Source: a virus. From it: DNA of 64,000 bases. Position numbers and translations under genes: made by a program. The stretch spans positions 1-64,000 of IMG/VR virus record IMGVR_UViG_3300008259_000013; one strand, 5' to 3'. The number at the start of each line of letters is the position of its first letter. The first letter of the stretch is position 1. Positions 1 to 6,867 of the stretch are shown piece after piece. Below the pieces are notes generated by a model. The model searched no databases and was not told the origin of the DNA. It worked only from the letters and a program-made list of their open reading frames with translations.

Positions 1-31
1 GGGGGCCAGCGGGGGCCGGGGGCGGGGGCGC
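1..31. repeat. G-run tract at window edge
   Basis: Four runs of five G (1-5, 11-15, 18-22, 24-28) are separated by 1 to 5 bases, which is a strong G-quadruplex pattern. It is far more GC-rich than the flanking DNA. It lies beyond the terminator that closes the leftmost minus-strand operon. No gene is seen in 1-107. Confidence 0.55.
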
Positions 32-107
32 ACTATTTGCCCCTATTTGCACAAAATTGCACAAACTTCATTCTATTTCCCTTTTTATTATCTAAAACTT
101 GGCAAAC

Positions 108-133
108 AAAAAACCCCTCTATTTCTAGAGAGG
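108..133 (-). terminator. Intrinsic terminator of leftmost minus operon
   Basis: On the minus strand an 8-bp stem (126-133 with 114-121, one G-U pair) is capped by a GAAA tetraloop and followed by six U (113-108). It closes the small membrane-protein operon. Confidence 0.75.
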
Positions 134-155
134 CTGGCATTATTTGTCTTATTTA

Positions 156-314
156 TTATCCCTGCTTTATTTTATCTGATTTTTTGAAGAAACATAAGAT
201 GCTGAATAAGAATCCCAAACAAAACAAAATAGAAGCAACCCACTTATTATCTTGAACAAAATAAGCTGCTGCAACAAAAGCATACAAGACTGCCAAAGAA
301 ACAAAGTATTTCAT
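156..314 (-). CDS. Small membrane protein, 52 aa
   Basis: Begins MKYFVSLAVLYAFVAAAYF and has two hydrophobic segments (about residues 4-19 and 25-43) with a basic tail ending KKSDKIKQG. It starts 12 nt after the previous gene and is followed by a terminator. Family not recognised. Confidence 0.55.
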   Translation of the reverse strand: MKYFVSLAVLYAFVAAAYFVQDNKWVASILFCLGFLFSILCFFKKSDKIKQG

Positions 315-326
315 GTTATTTATTAT

Positions 327-464
327 TTAGAAGAAGTAGATTCTTGCAGATAAGAGAAACCCTAATACAAAATAACTTATTGCTATTTCTATTCCTGCGC
401 TCTTTGAGAGAATAAATGAAACAAAAGAAACCCCAAGCATTGCCAAAAAGGAAATGATTTTCAT
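327..464 (-). CDS. Small membrane protein, 45 aa
   Basis: Two hydrophobic stretches (residues 3-19 and 27-40). The start ATG overlaps the upstream stop as ATGA, so translational coupling is likely. Function unknown; it forms a pair with the next small membrane protein. Confidence 0.55.
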   Translation of the reverse strand: MKIISFLAMLGVSFVSFILSKSAGIEIAISYFVLGFLLSARIYFF

Positions 465-589
465 TTTACTTCTGATGCTAGTAGGTCTAGAGCAAAGATT
501 ATTTCATCAAGTATTTCTTTTATTTCAGAATTGTCGATGGAGAGCTTGGCTGATTCTAGGTGATCTTGGGCTATTTCAAGAGCATTCAT
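461..589 (-). CDS. Hypothetical acidic helical protein, 42 aa
   Basis: Begins MNALEIAQDHLESAKLS; amphipathic helical pattern, acidic, no membrane segment. It ends in an ATGA overlap with the next gene and starts 4 nt after the upstream stop. Resembles the small helical proteins at 593-1225 in composition only. Confidence 0.5.
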   Translation of the reverse strand: MNALEIAQDHLESAKLSIDNSEIKEILDEIIFALDLLASEVK

Positions 590-592
590 TTT

Positions 593-868
593 CTAATCAA
601 GATAAGATTTGGCCCACTTTGCGGCAATTGCGCTTTCAATCAGGAAGAGTTCCTTCTCATCTGCTTCGCCCAGAAGGTCAAGGTGTTCCAGATCCAGTTC
701 GATCCAAGCCAAGATGACTCCCATTGCGAAGCTGAAAAGGGCAACGTCAGCGGCGTCTGGCCCTGCTGCGGCGAGGATTGCGTCAATGGTCTTCTGGTCC
801 TCCTGCTCAACTGCCTTGAGGTTTTCGAGAAGACGTTTTTTCAATTTATTTTTATCAGAGGTTGTCAT
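593..868 (-). CDS. Hypothetical protein, 91 aa
   Basis: Basic N-terminus (KNKLKKR) followed by an acidic, Ala/Leu-rich helical body. Overlaps the upstream gene by 14 nt. Not recognised. Confidence 0.65.
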   Translation of the reverse strand: MTTSDKNKLKKRLLENLKAVEQEDQKTIDAILAAAGPDAADVALFSFAMGVILAWIELDLEHLDLLGEADEKELFLIESAIAAKWAKSYLD

Positions 869-1058
869 TGGCTTGAACGAGTTTGAGGTTGATGTACTTG
901 GTGGCGGTTTCAGCTTCTTTCAATTTAGAATAGAGTTCTGCCGAGATGGGAAGAGTCTTATTCTCCCGAATTGCGTCTTCGCACTTGTCCAGCATGATGA
1001 CGAGGCAAGTCCGCAGAGAAACTAAATCGTTTGGGTTTATTTGGTATTTTTGATTCAT
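855..1058 (-). CDS. Hypothetical protein, 67 aa
   Basis: Predicted helical, no membrane segment. The start ATG follows an A/T-rich leader (AAATAAA) without Shine-Dalgarno. Part of the left minus-strand operon. Not recognised. Confidence 0.65.
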   Translation of the reverse strand: MNQKYQINPNDLVSLRTCLVIMLDKCEDAIRENKTLPISAELYSKLKEAETATKYINLKLVQANDNL

Positions 1059-1063
1059 TTTAT

Positions 1064-1225
1064 TTATTCTTTGATGCTTCGCGCCAGTTTGCTGATCTTC
1101 TTGGAGATAGCCAAAGCAGTTTCGCTTTCGTTCCCAGCATACTCTTGAGCCAGTTCTAGTGCCTCCTCTGCCAGTTCGATGGCCTCGTCGAACTTTGCGA
1201 GTAATTCTGCTTCTTTGGTAGTCAT
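1064..1225 (-). CDS. Hypothetical helical protein, 53 aa
   Basis: Begins MTTKEAELLAKFDEAIELAEE; acidic coiled-coil-like heptads. It sits 5 nt before the next gene's start and 9 nt after the previous stop. Not recognised. Confidence 0.6.
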   Translation of the reverse strand: MTTKEAELLAKFDEAIELAEEALELAQEYAGNESETALAISKKISKLARSIKE

Positions 1226-1234
1226 GTTACTTGT

Positions 1235-1429
1235 TTACTTGTTGAGTGTAGCTGCGTCTTCTTCTTTTAGATAGAAACGATCATCACAAGCATCAGTAGC
1301 CAACATAATGTCACGAAGTGATTGGTCGTTTTCGGCAAGCTCATAGAGAATAGAGAATGATTCGCCGCTGATACCATTCTCATCATTCAACACCGAGATG
1401 ATAAAATTACGCAATAGTTCTTTATTCAT
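1235..1429 (-). CDS. Hypothetical protein, 64 aa
   Basis: Acidic helical protein beginning MNKELLRNFIISVLNDENG. A U-run of the preceding terminator lies directly in front of its ATG, so it may be read by read-through or from a promoter not seen. Not recognised. Confidence 0.65.
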   Translation of the reverse strand: MNKELLRNFIISVLNDENGISGESFSILYELAENDQSLRDIMLATDACDDRFYLKEEDAATLNK

Positions 1430-1432
1430 ATC

Positions 1433-1461
1433 AAAAAAAAGGGGCTTTTGAGCCTGACCCC
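1433..1461 (-). terminator. Intrinsic terminator between small genes
   Basis: On the minus strand a GGCT-CAAA-AGCC hairpin with outer G/C pairs is followed by eight U (1440-1433). The U-run ends 4 nt before the next start codon, so it may act as an attenuator of the left operon. Confidence 0.6.
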
Positions 1462-1473
1462 AAGGCTATTTCA

Positions 1474-1623
1474 TTATTCGCAAACCACAATTTCGCCGTC
1501 GTTGTTTTGTTTCAGGCCCGTGTAGACAAGTATCTGGCCCCCGTTGTCGGTCTCCACTCCACAACCTAGCTTCTGGAGCTTGTTGACCAGTTCGATGACT
1601 TCTCTGATTTGATTTTCTTCCAT
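1474..1623 (-). CDS. Hypothetical protein, 49 aa
   Basis: Begins MEENQIREVIELVNKLQKLG: a short helix followed by a strand-rich half. Fills the gap between the terminator and the 126-aa gene. Not recognised. Confidence 0.55.
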   Translation of the reverse strand: MEENQIREVIELVNKLQKLGCGVETDNGGQILVYTGLKQNNDGEIVVCE

Positions 1624-1627
1624 ATCT

Positions 1628-2008
1628 TTACCAGTTGAATTTCCAGCCGAAAAACTTGTTCAGTAAATCCAGCTCGGTCGCAGGAATGAAGCACTCCCGA
1701 ACGTACTGGTCAAGGCCCATTTCGGCATGAGTCTTGAAATTATTCTGCAATTCAGATTTAGCTTGCCCCGCCGTCGTGACGAAGCGGGAGCCGTAGCCCA
1801 TCTTGAATCCAACCTTTACCTCTGGGCAATGAGCCGCCAAAAGATTCAGGTCAGTTTCGGTGAGAGAACCCATCTGCTCGCAGCAAATGGTCTGAAGCAT
1901 TTTGAGGGTCATGGTTGGTTCCTCGGCGGGAATCTCCTCCCCAAGCTCAAGGTGGCTGACCTTGCACAAGTCGTGCAGGTCTGGGTCTGTAGGAATTGAA
2001 GCGTTCAT
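1628..2008 (-). CDS. Hypothetical protein, 126 aa
   Basis: Start set at ATG 2008 because a sigma70-like promoter (2019-2047) lies just upstream; a longer TTG start would overlap that promoter. Contains Cys-rich stretch TICCEQMG and C-terminal GWKFNW. Higher GC than many neighbours. Not recognised. Confidence 0.6.
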   Translation of the reverse strand: MNASIPTDPDLHDLCKVSHLELGEEIPAEEPTMTLKMLQTICCEQMGSLTETDLNLLAAHCPEVKVGFKMGYGSRFVTTAGQAKSELQNNFKTHAEMGLDQYVRECFIPATELDLLNKFFGWKFNW

Positions 2009-2018
2009 TGCGGAAGAG

Positions 2019-2047
2019 AGCCTAGGCGAACCTAGGCCCCCTTGCAA
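2019..2047 (-). promoter_or_regulatory. Sigma70-like promoter
   Basis: TTGCAA (2042-2047), 17-bp spacer, TAGGCT (2019-2024). The spacer and -10 form a 7-bp inverted repeat with loop TTCG on the minus strand (2020-2037). Confidence 0.45.
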
Positions 2048-2055
2048 CAAATATT

Positions 2056-2925
2056 TTATTTATTTTCGAGGGCCGTTCCAGCCCCTGCCAGAGCGGCTTT
2101 GGCAGCGTTTGCCCTGCGGGTCACCCATGCCTTGTGGGCTGCAAGACTCTGCCTGCTGGTCTTCATCTGCTGCACAAGCTCCTCACCGGCTCCCAGATCG
2201 CCTTTGACCTCGGCGGCGGGGGTAACCTCCTGATCGGGCTTCTGAAGCTCGCCTTGGCCCCGCAGGGAAGTCTTGCGCTTCAGGATAGGGTCGTTGGTGA
2301 TGCAAAGGCAGATCATCGGCGCACGGCTGCTGATGTAGGTGTACCGCCAGAGCAGATTTATTTTATTTGAAATGTCTTCAATCTTGGAATTCATTTCATT
2401 CAGGGCATTCCTGAAATAAGTTTCAATTGCCTCTTGGTTGGAAGTTTCCTTTGCCATTTGGTTCAATTCAATTGGCAAATTGTCTTTGATGCGCCAGCCC
2501 AAGGTGAAGGTGAAGATGGCACAAACCCTGTCCCCATCCGCAAACACGTTGTTCAAGAACCTCAAGCACTCCACGCTCGGATTGCCACAAAAATCAAACC
2601 AGAAGAATTTATTGTTATTATTTAGGAGTTTGAGGTGATTCAGGTTCAGCTTGTCGTTTATGTATTTAGTTTTATTATCCTTATTCCTGTCTAGGAGATT
2701 ATTGACAGAATAGGTGCGGAAACTCTTCTCAAAACAAACAAGTTGAAGATCCAAGGGAATCTGCTGAATGCAATTCCTGTAGTCTTGGTAATTCAAAGCA
2801 AAGTTCTCAAATTCCCAGCTTTCTCCCGGCAGGGACAAGACTGAAACGGCATCGGTGAATTCGGCAAAGACTTCAAAGGTCTTCGTCGTCAGGTGGCGCA
2901 GGGCATTTTTACAGTCGTTTTTCAT
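2056..2925 (-). CDS. Hypothetical protein with FDFCGNP motif, 289 aa
   Basis: A central FWFDFCGNPS motif (about residue 110) followed by a strand-helix pattern resembles loops of viral methyltransferase-like proteins, but no SAM-binding glycine motif is seen, so enzyme function is only a guess. The C-terminus is basic and Ala-rich (HKAWVTRRANAAKAALAG), a tail type found at the end of several phage proteins and possibly nucleic-acid binding. The start overlaps a tiny upstream gene (ATGATATGA). Confidence 0.65.
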   Translation of the reverse strand: MKNDCKNALRHLTTKTFEVFAEFTDAVSVLSLPGESWEFENFALNYQDYRNCIQQIPLDLQLVCFEKSFRTYSVNNLLDRNKDNKTKYINDKLNLNHLKLLNNNNKFFWFDFCGNPSVECLRFLNNVFADGDRVCAIFTFTLGWRIKDNLPIELNQMAKETSNQEAIETYFRNALNEMNSKIEDISNKINLLWRYTYISSRAPMICLCITNDPILKRKTSLRGQGELQKPDQEVTPAAEVKGDLGAGEELVQQMKTSRQSLAAHKAWVTRRANAAKAALAGAGTALENK

Positions 2926-2926
2926 A

Positions 2927-2992
2927 TCATTTATCTGAATTTATTTCGTTTAGGATTAGGAGGAACACCAACAAGACCAACAGTATTATCAT
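2927..2992 (-). CDS. Possible 21-aa hydrophobic peptide
   Basis: MIILLVLLVFLLILNEIN followed by SDK: one membrane segment. It overlaps the upstream peptide gene by ATGA and almost touches the next start. Coupling on both sides supports translation; size makes it uncertain. Confidence 0.35.
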   Translation of the reverse strand: MIILLVLLVFLLILNEINSDK

Positions 2993-3075
2993 TTTTTCAT
3001 TGCTACAATAACTACAATTAGGATTGAAAGGAAAAAAAGGATTTTATCTGTAGTAGATTTGAATTCAATTCTCAT
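2989..3075 (-). CDS. Possible 28-aa membrane peptide
   Basis: Basic N-terminus then one hydrophobic segment (FFLSILIVVIVAM). Coupled by ATGA to the next 21-aa peptide. No known family. The 170 nt upstream (3076-3245) hold no convincing gene; a 24-codon reading frame at 3145-3219 is weak. Confidence 0.35.
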   Translation of the reverse strand: MRIEFKSTTDKILFFLSILIVVIVAMKK

Positions 3076-3245
3076 AAAAGTAAAAACTAAATCAAAGCAG
3101 AGGTTGTGGCCTACCGGGGGCAAACTCTTTCCTGAACGTGCTTTCTAAGGAATTTCCCAGAGGAGTCTAGCAATAAACGAGGAAACAAATAAACCCCGCT
3201 GCCCTCTTCGACTCATCATCGTTCCAATTTAGTTTGAAATCATTT

Positions 3246-3872
3246 TTAGTGGTACTTGTAGGCGACGTTGGAGACAGTTTTATCCCAACAGGCTCGGCAT
3301 TGCAAGCACTTGTTTCCCTGACTTCCTGCTGGGCAGGTCCAGCTTGTCTTGGAGACCGAGGAGGTGACAACCCCCATACGGTTTGCCAATGCCACCGGAG
3401 GAGGGCCGTCGATCATGTAGCCCGAGATCCTGATGGTCAAATTTTCTGGCAATTTATTCTTTGTGGTAAATTCTGAAACGATTCTGTACTCCTTGGTAGG
3501 CAACCAGAATTTGATGTTTGGGAGGTTCTTTGCAATCTGGGCGATTTGTTCTAAATGCGCCAAAGATTGAATGTCGCCAGAGTCGAACCAGCGGAAGTAA
3601 CCGCTGCCCTCTGTCCCAGAGATTGCAAGGGTCATTGCCTCAACCCAATCAGGATTTGAAAGGGAATCGAACCTGCGAGCCAAGGCATTGACTACGTTGG
3701 GCGTAGGGTAGAAGCCCCGCATTGCATAGCATTTATTGCAAACGCTAGTTTTGAGCTTCGCCAGCTTGGACCCCATCTTGCAGTTCTTGGCCGGGATGGA
3801 CCAAGAGTGGCAGGGCATTTTACTGGGCTTGGAGAAGCCCCCGATCCTTTCGATTGCTTGAAGTAGCGTCAT
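3246..3872 (-). CDS. Gp88-domain phage protein
   Basis: Resembles the phage Gene product 88 family: N-terminal CHSWS and CNKCYA motifs (residues about 20-50), FRWFDSGDI in the middle and a Cys cluster near the C-terminus (CPAGSQGNKCLQCRACW). The spaced Cys pairs suggest bound metal. The biochemical role of the family is, to my knowledge, unknown. Start at 3872 is chosen because a promoter lies at 3883-3910; an ATG at 3905 would overlap it. Confidence 0.75.
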   Translation of the reverse strand: MTLLQAIERIGGFSKPSKMPCHSWSIPAKNCKMGSKLAKLKTSVCNKCYAMRGFYPTPNVVNALARRFDSLSNPDWVEAMTLAISGTEGSGYFRWFDSGDIQSLAHLEQIAQIAKNLPNIKFWLPTKEYRIVSEFTTKNKLPENLTIRISGYMIDGPPPVALANRMGVVTSSVSKTSWTCPAGSQGNKCLQCRACWDKTVSNVAYKYH

Positions 3873-3882
3873 GGCGGGACAC

Positions 3883-3910
3883 ACTCTAGCCCCGTCGCGG
3901 GGCATTGCAA
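3883..3910 (-). promoter_or_regulatory. Sigma70-like promoter
   Basis: TTGCAA (3905-3910), 16-bp spacer, TAGAGT (3883-3888), 11 nt before the ATG. The spacer contains a 5-bp inverted repeat GCCCC/GGGGC (3889-3903), as in the promoter at 2019-2047. Confidence 0.5.
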
Positions 3911-3930
3911 ATAAATTTTTTATTTATTTT

Positions 3931-4332
3931 TCAAAGATTCTTCTTGACTTCTTTCCAGTAGCGTTTGGTGGCACTCTTTTCATGCCCCTTGGGGCCACCG
4001 TTCCAGATCCTCGCCTTCTCCTCTGCGCTCTTGCCTGTAGCGTACCGGCGCAGGTACGCATCAAAAACCCTTTTAGAATATTCCAATTTATGGCAATCAA
4101 GATATTTGCCCCCAATGGACCTGTCGAAGTCTGTCGCGTCCTTCCAGTTCTCAAAGTGGATTTGCAGGGGGCCAATTGCCTTCCCATTGTCCCCAACGAT
4201 ATTTGGGCCAGTCCTGCCAGAGCTTTCAACCTGATGAATGGCTTTGGCTAATTCTGAATTAGAATATTCTCTATTAGAGAAACCATAGAGCAAAATTGAA
4301 CAAGCGGCGCAAATAAGAATAGTTTTTTTCAT
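3931..4332 (-). CDS. Small lytic transglycosylase / lysozyme-like, exported
   Basis: 133 aa. An N-terminal hydrophobic signal (MKKTILICAACSILLYGFS) precedes a lysozyme-fold core: catalytic-type Glu in HQVESSGR (about residue 37), then AIGPLQI and ARIWNGGP, as in SLT-type muramidases. Predicted to cleave peptidoglycan in the periplasm during entry or lysis. The Cys residues in the signal do not form a clean lipobox. Smaller than most SLT enzymes. Confidence 0.75.
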   Translation of the reverse strand: MKKTILICAACSILLYGFSNREYSNSELAKAIHQVESSGRTGPNIVGDNGKAIGPLQIHFENWKDATDFDRSIGGKYLDCHKLEYSKRVFDAYLRRYATGKSAEEKARIWNGGPKGHEKSATKRYWKEVKKNL

Positions 4333-4341
4333 TTGATTTAT

Positions 4342-4533
4342 TTATTTCGGGGCCAAGACTTCCTTGAAATCAACAAGACTGCCAGTCAGGTCTCTAATTA
4401 GTTCTCTCTCTACTCCTGAAATGGTTTTCTTTCCTGTCAATTGCCTGATAATATCTGCATCTGCTTTATTTACGACGTACTCAAGGCGATTGCCATAAAC
4501 GTCTTTTGAATAGAATTCAATTACCTTTTTCAT
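4342..4533 (-). CDS. Hypothetical protein, 63 aa
   Basis: Begins MKKVIEFYSKDVYGN; soluble. Four-nt overlap with the upstream gene (ATGA). Not recognised. Confidence 0.65.
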   Translation of the reverse strand: MKKVIEFYSKDVYGNRLEYVVNKADADIIRQLTGKKTISGVERELIRDLTGSLVDFKEVLAPK

Positions 4534-4730
4534 ATTTCCCTTTGGATTGCCTTGGTGAGTGTATCTTTTGCTCTTCTGATTCTTTCTATGTCTTTTTTGT
4601 AGAAGCAGGTGTTCTTGGGGTCAGCTTTTGTCAGGTTCCAGAATGCGTTTTCTGAAATGAAAAGAATTGCCCTTATTTCAATTAGCTCTTCTGCGGTGAG
4701 CTTGGCTTCAATAGAGTCTAGTGTAATCAT
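4530..4730 (-). CDS. Hypothetical protein, 66 aa
   Basis: Helical; Lys/Glu-rich, single Cys. Coupled to the 63-aa gene downstream. Not recognised. Confidence 0.65.
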   Translation of the reverse strand: MITLDSIEAKLTAEELIEIRAILFISENAFWNLTKADPKNTCFYKKDIERIRRAKDTLTKAIQREI

Positions 4731-4733
4731 AAA

Positions 4734-4991
4734 TCAAAAGAAATAAATTCTGCTTTCGTCGTGATGCACGGGTTTGCCGTCCACCCACTCTACGCCAAAG
4801 GTCAGCAAAGGTCCAACATCTTCTTTCCGCAGGTAAGCGAAACCCCTGTAGGCTCCTGCGTCCATGAGGAGGGTCGTAACAAGGCCAGCGCATCCTTTGC
4901 GCTCCTTGTCGTGAATGTTCCAGCTATTGGCGAGGTAATGGTTCGCTCGCTCTTTGATCTTCTCGATCTCGATGGTCTTTCGCGCTTTCAT
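4734..4991 (-). CDS. Hypothetical protein, 85 aa
   Basis: Start set at ATG 4991 (MKARKTIEIEK) because the promoter at 5000-5027 ends 8 nt upstream. Contains KGCAGLVTTLLMDAGAYRG; no family recognised. Confidence 0.6.
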   Translation of the reverse strand: MKARKTIEIEKIKERANHYLANSWNIHDKERKGCAGLVTTLLMDAGAYRGFAYLRKEDVGPLLTFGVEWVDGKPVHHDESRIYFF

Positions 4992-4999
4992 CGAGGGCA

Positions 5000-5027
5000 A
5001 CCATAGCCCATCCAGAGGCGAGCGCAA
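5000..5027 (-). promoter_or_regulatory. Sigma70-like promoter
   Basis: TTGCGC (5022-5027), 16-bp spacer, TATGGT (5000-5005), with an A-tract upstream of the -35. Confidence 0.55.
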
Positions 5028-5046
5028 GCTCTTTTTCAGAAATATT

Positions 5047-5283
5047 TCAAATATTTTTCAGCGGCATTTGCGGCAGGCTGGCATCGGAAATGCTCCACAC
5101 TACTTCATTTGAATTGGAACAAAGGATCTTTATTTCAGATGATTTATGATACTTCAAGAATGATTCTATTCTAAAGAAAGCATTCTCTAGTCCCTCTCTG
5201 GTCTTCTCATAAACTGAAACAAGAGTACAGGCTTCTGTTTCTATTTCTAATATGTATTTATTATCCCCTACAATATTTACCAT
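5047..5283 (-). CDS. Hypothetical protein, 78 aa
   Basis: Start at ATG 5283 (MVNIVGDNK), 10 nt downstream of a promoter -10 box. Strand-helix-strand pattern; not recognised. Confidence 0.6.
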   Translation of the reverse strand: MVNIVGDNKYILEIETEACTLVSVYEKTREGLENAFFRIESFLKYHKSSEIKILCSNSNEVVWSISDASLPQMPLKNI

Positions 5284-5293
5284 AAACCACACA

Positions 5294-5321
5294 AAAATAC
5301 TATTTATTTAGAATCGCGCAA
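5294..5321 (-). promoter_or_regulatory. Sigma70-like promoter
   Basis: TTGCGC (5316-5321), 16-bp spacer, TATTTT (5294-5299). The -35 lies inside one of the recurring TTTTGCGCGATT elements. Confidence 0.5.
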
Positions 5322-5379
5322 AATTCCTTTATTTACAAGTTATTTGGCAAAACTGGCGCAAAATCGCGCAAAATTGCAA

Positions 5380-5499
5380 TTAATATTCTTTATCTGCTAA
5401 TGGCGAAATTAATAACAAAACTAAACCAACTGCTATCCCCCAGCAGTTATTTGATACGACGCTGGCAAAAATGACAATCAAAGACACTATTAAGCTCAT
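5380..5499 (-). CDS. Small membrane protein, 39 aa
   Basis: MSLIVSLIVIFASVVSNNC then a second hydrophobic half ending SPLADKEY. Stand-alone in an otherwise gene-poor stretch. Not recognised. Confidence 0.45.
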   Translation of the reverse strand: MSLIVSLIVIFASVVSNNCWGIAVGLVLLLISPLADKEY

Positions 5500-5516
5500 A
5501 ATAAAACAAACTTGAT

Positions 5517-5655
5517 ATAAACCCCGGAGAAAACCTAATAAAAAACTCTCTTTTGGCTCTTATTAGGTATTATTTCTATTAAAATTTGGTAATATTTGGG
5601 CTTTGAGTTCTCATTTATTTGTATTTACCCCGGGCAAAACTTAATAAAAACCCCC
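5517..5655. repeat. Two imperfect direct repeats around CCCCGG
   Basis: Copies at 5517-5548 and 5623-5655 share ACCCCGG, two variable bases, AAAAC, one variable base, then TAATAAAAA. The left copy also overlaps a 9-bp inverted repeat (ACCTAATAA at 5533-5541 with TTATTAGGT at 5560-5568). No gene longer than about 11 codons lies between them. Confidence 0.6.
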
Positions 5656-5742
5656 TAGCAAACAATAACAAACGAATGTTATTCCAGACAAAATTGCACA
5701 AAATAGAATGTAATTGATTAGCATTTTTTTTGATTTTCTCAT
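5641..5742 (-). CDS. Small membrane protein, 33 aa
   Basis: Basic N-terminus MRKSKKML then one hydrophobic segment (YILFCAILSGITFVCYCLLG). Its stop lies in the right CCCCGG repeat. 5743-6006 upstream is AT-rich, and I see no gene with a proper start there. Confidence 0.4.
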   Translation of the reverse strand: MRKSKKMLINYILFCAILSGITFVCYCLLGGFY

Positions 5743-6006
5743 AATAATTTATTCTACATAATTGCAAAAAAGGGCCATTTTATTGGGCTTTTTGTTTATT
5801 TTTCGGGGAATGAATTATTTAAATTAAGTTGTAAATATAAATTAGGGGCAGAACCAACTCTATCAAACTCTACTCTATTATAGCCTATATTATATCCTTT
5901 ACTTCTTCTCTTATTTATTGTTATATTTACCCTTATTGTTTAGTATGGGGAAAAGATATAATTATTTGATAAAAAGCCAACAAAAACGCTGTTTTTCTGT
6001 GGCTTT

Positions 6007-6096
6007 CTAGTCCTCGAAAGTGCTAACAAAAACAAGCAATGCTATCACAAAAATAACCATCAAAACAAACAACAAAATTCCTTCTATTATACTCAT
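6007..6096 (-). CDS. Single-pass membrane peptide, 29 aa
   Basis: MSIIEGILLFVLMVIFVIAL followed by LVFVSTFED. One membrane helix. Lies after the terminator at 6167-6202. Not recognised. Confidence 0.4.
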   Translation of the reverse strand: MSIIEGILLFVLMVIFVIALLVFVSTFED

Positions 6097-6166
6097 ATTA
6101 CTAGTCTTCCCTATTTATCCCTACAAGAAACAATATTTACCTTTATTTATATCTAAAAAGAAACAA

Positions 6167-6202
6167 AAAAGAACTAATTCCCAGCCCCGAATTAGCTCTT
6201 TT
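6167..6202 (-). terminator. Intrinsic terminator
   Basis: On the minus strand a long stem (GCTAATTC with GAATTAGT, flanked by AAAAGA/TTCTTTT pairing) has an 8-nt loop and is followed by a U-rich tail. It closes the operon that ends with the gene at 6208. Confidence 0.75.
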
Positions 6203-6207
6203 GTCTT

Positions 6208-6459
6208 TTAATATACCTTTTTATCTCTTTCCGCCCTCTCTTGGGCAGAGTAAGGTTTGCATTTTACCCTTGGGAAAGCGTTCCTATTCATGTAATGCTC
6301 TTGAAGTCCTTCAATGCGATTAAGAAGAATTTTATATTGAGGATGATCTTCATTAAGAGTCCCTAATATTGTTTTAGATACTCCCAATAGCAAATAAGCA
6401 TCGTACTCAAGAGAATACCACCTATCTAAAGATGAATTTTTATTTAATTTTACTTTCAT
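6208..6459 (-). CDS. Hypothetical protein, 83 aa
   Basis: Soluble, helical; C-terminus AQERAERDKKVY. Overlaps the upstream gene by 20 nt and is followed by a terminator. Not recognised. Confidence 0.65.
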   Translation of the reverse strand: MKVKLNKNSSLDRWYSLEYDAYLLLGVSKTILGTLNEDHPQYKILLNRIEGLQEHYMNRNAFPRVKCKPYSAQERAERDKKVY

Positions 6460-6859
6460 ATTGTTTTATTAGCTTTTGAGATACTGTTTTTTTGCTTTTC
6501 TTGCCTTTTGAAACTAACTGGCTGGCTACATATTGTTTGTTCCAATATTCTGAATCAACAAAATCACCATCACTCAAATAATCTAAAAGATTTTTAAATC
6601 CTTTAATATTCTTTTCAGTAGGTGGATATCTCCAAGCCCAATAATTTACTTGGAAAACTCCCGCTTTCGCAGTCGTATCAATACACATCTGCCAATTTTC
6701 TTCATCGTCTTTTGGATCAAAATAGTTTTTCCAAAATGATTTAATGTTACAAGGCTTTCTTGCTTTGCCGCCTTCGCAATTAGGCTCAAAACCTAATTCT
6801 AATAGCTTTTTGATTTCTTCTTCAGTAAATAATGCTGTTTTTTTAGTTTTATCAGTCAT
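6440..6859 (-). CDS. Hypothetical protein, 139 aa
   Basis: Lys-rich ends with an aromatic central part (NYWAWRYPP). No signal or membrane segment. Not recognised. Confidence 0.65.
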   Translation of the reverse strand: MTDKTKKTALFTEEEIKKLLELGFEPNCEGGKARKPCNIKSFWKNYFDPKDDEENWQMCIDTTAKAGVFQVNYWAWRYPPTEKNIKGFKNLLDYLSDGDFVDSEYWNKQYVASQLVSKGKKSKKTVSQKLIKQYESKIK

Positions 6860-6867
6860 ATTTTTAT

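Noticed and set aside
2020-2037. TTCG-loop hairpin as a terminator or mRNA stabiliser
   Set aside because: It coincides with spacer and -10 of a promoter and has no U-run; the promoter explanation fits better. It could still be an operator.
3145-3219. 24-codon minus-strand frame
   Set aside because: Too short, no coupling and no recognisable features.
5760-5960. Minus-strand frame encoding a Tyr/Asn-rich peptide without ATG
   Set aside because: Some protein-like composition but no ATG, GTG or TTG start in frame, so it is not listed as a gene.
6020-6211. Plus-strand 63-codon frame
   Set aside because: AT-rich chance frame overlapping the minus-strand terminator and a minus-strand membrane peptide; no promoter or leader.
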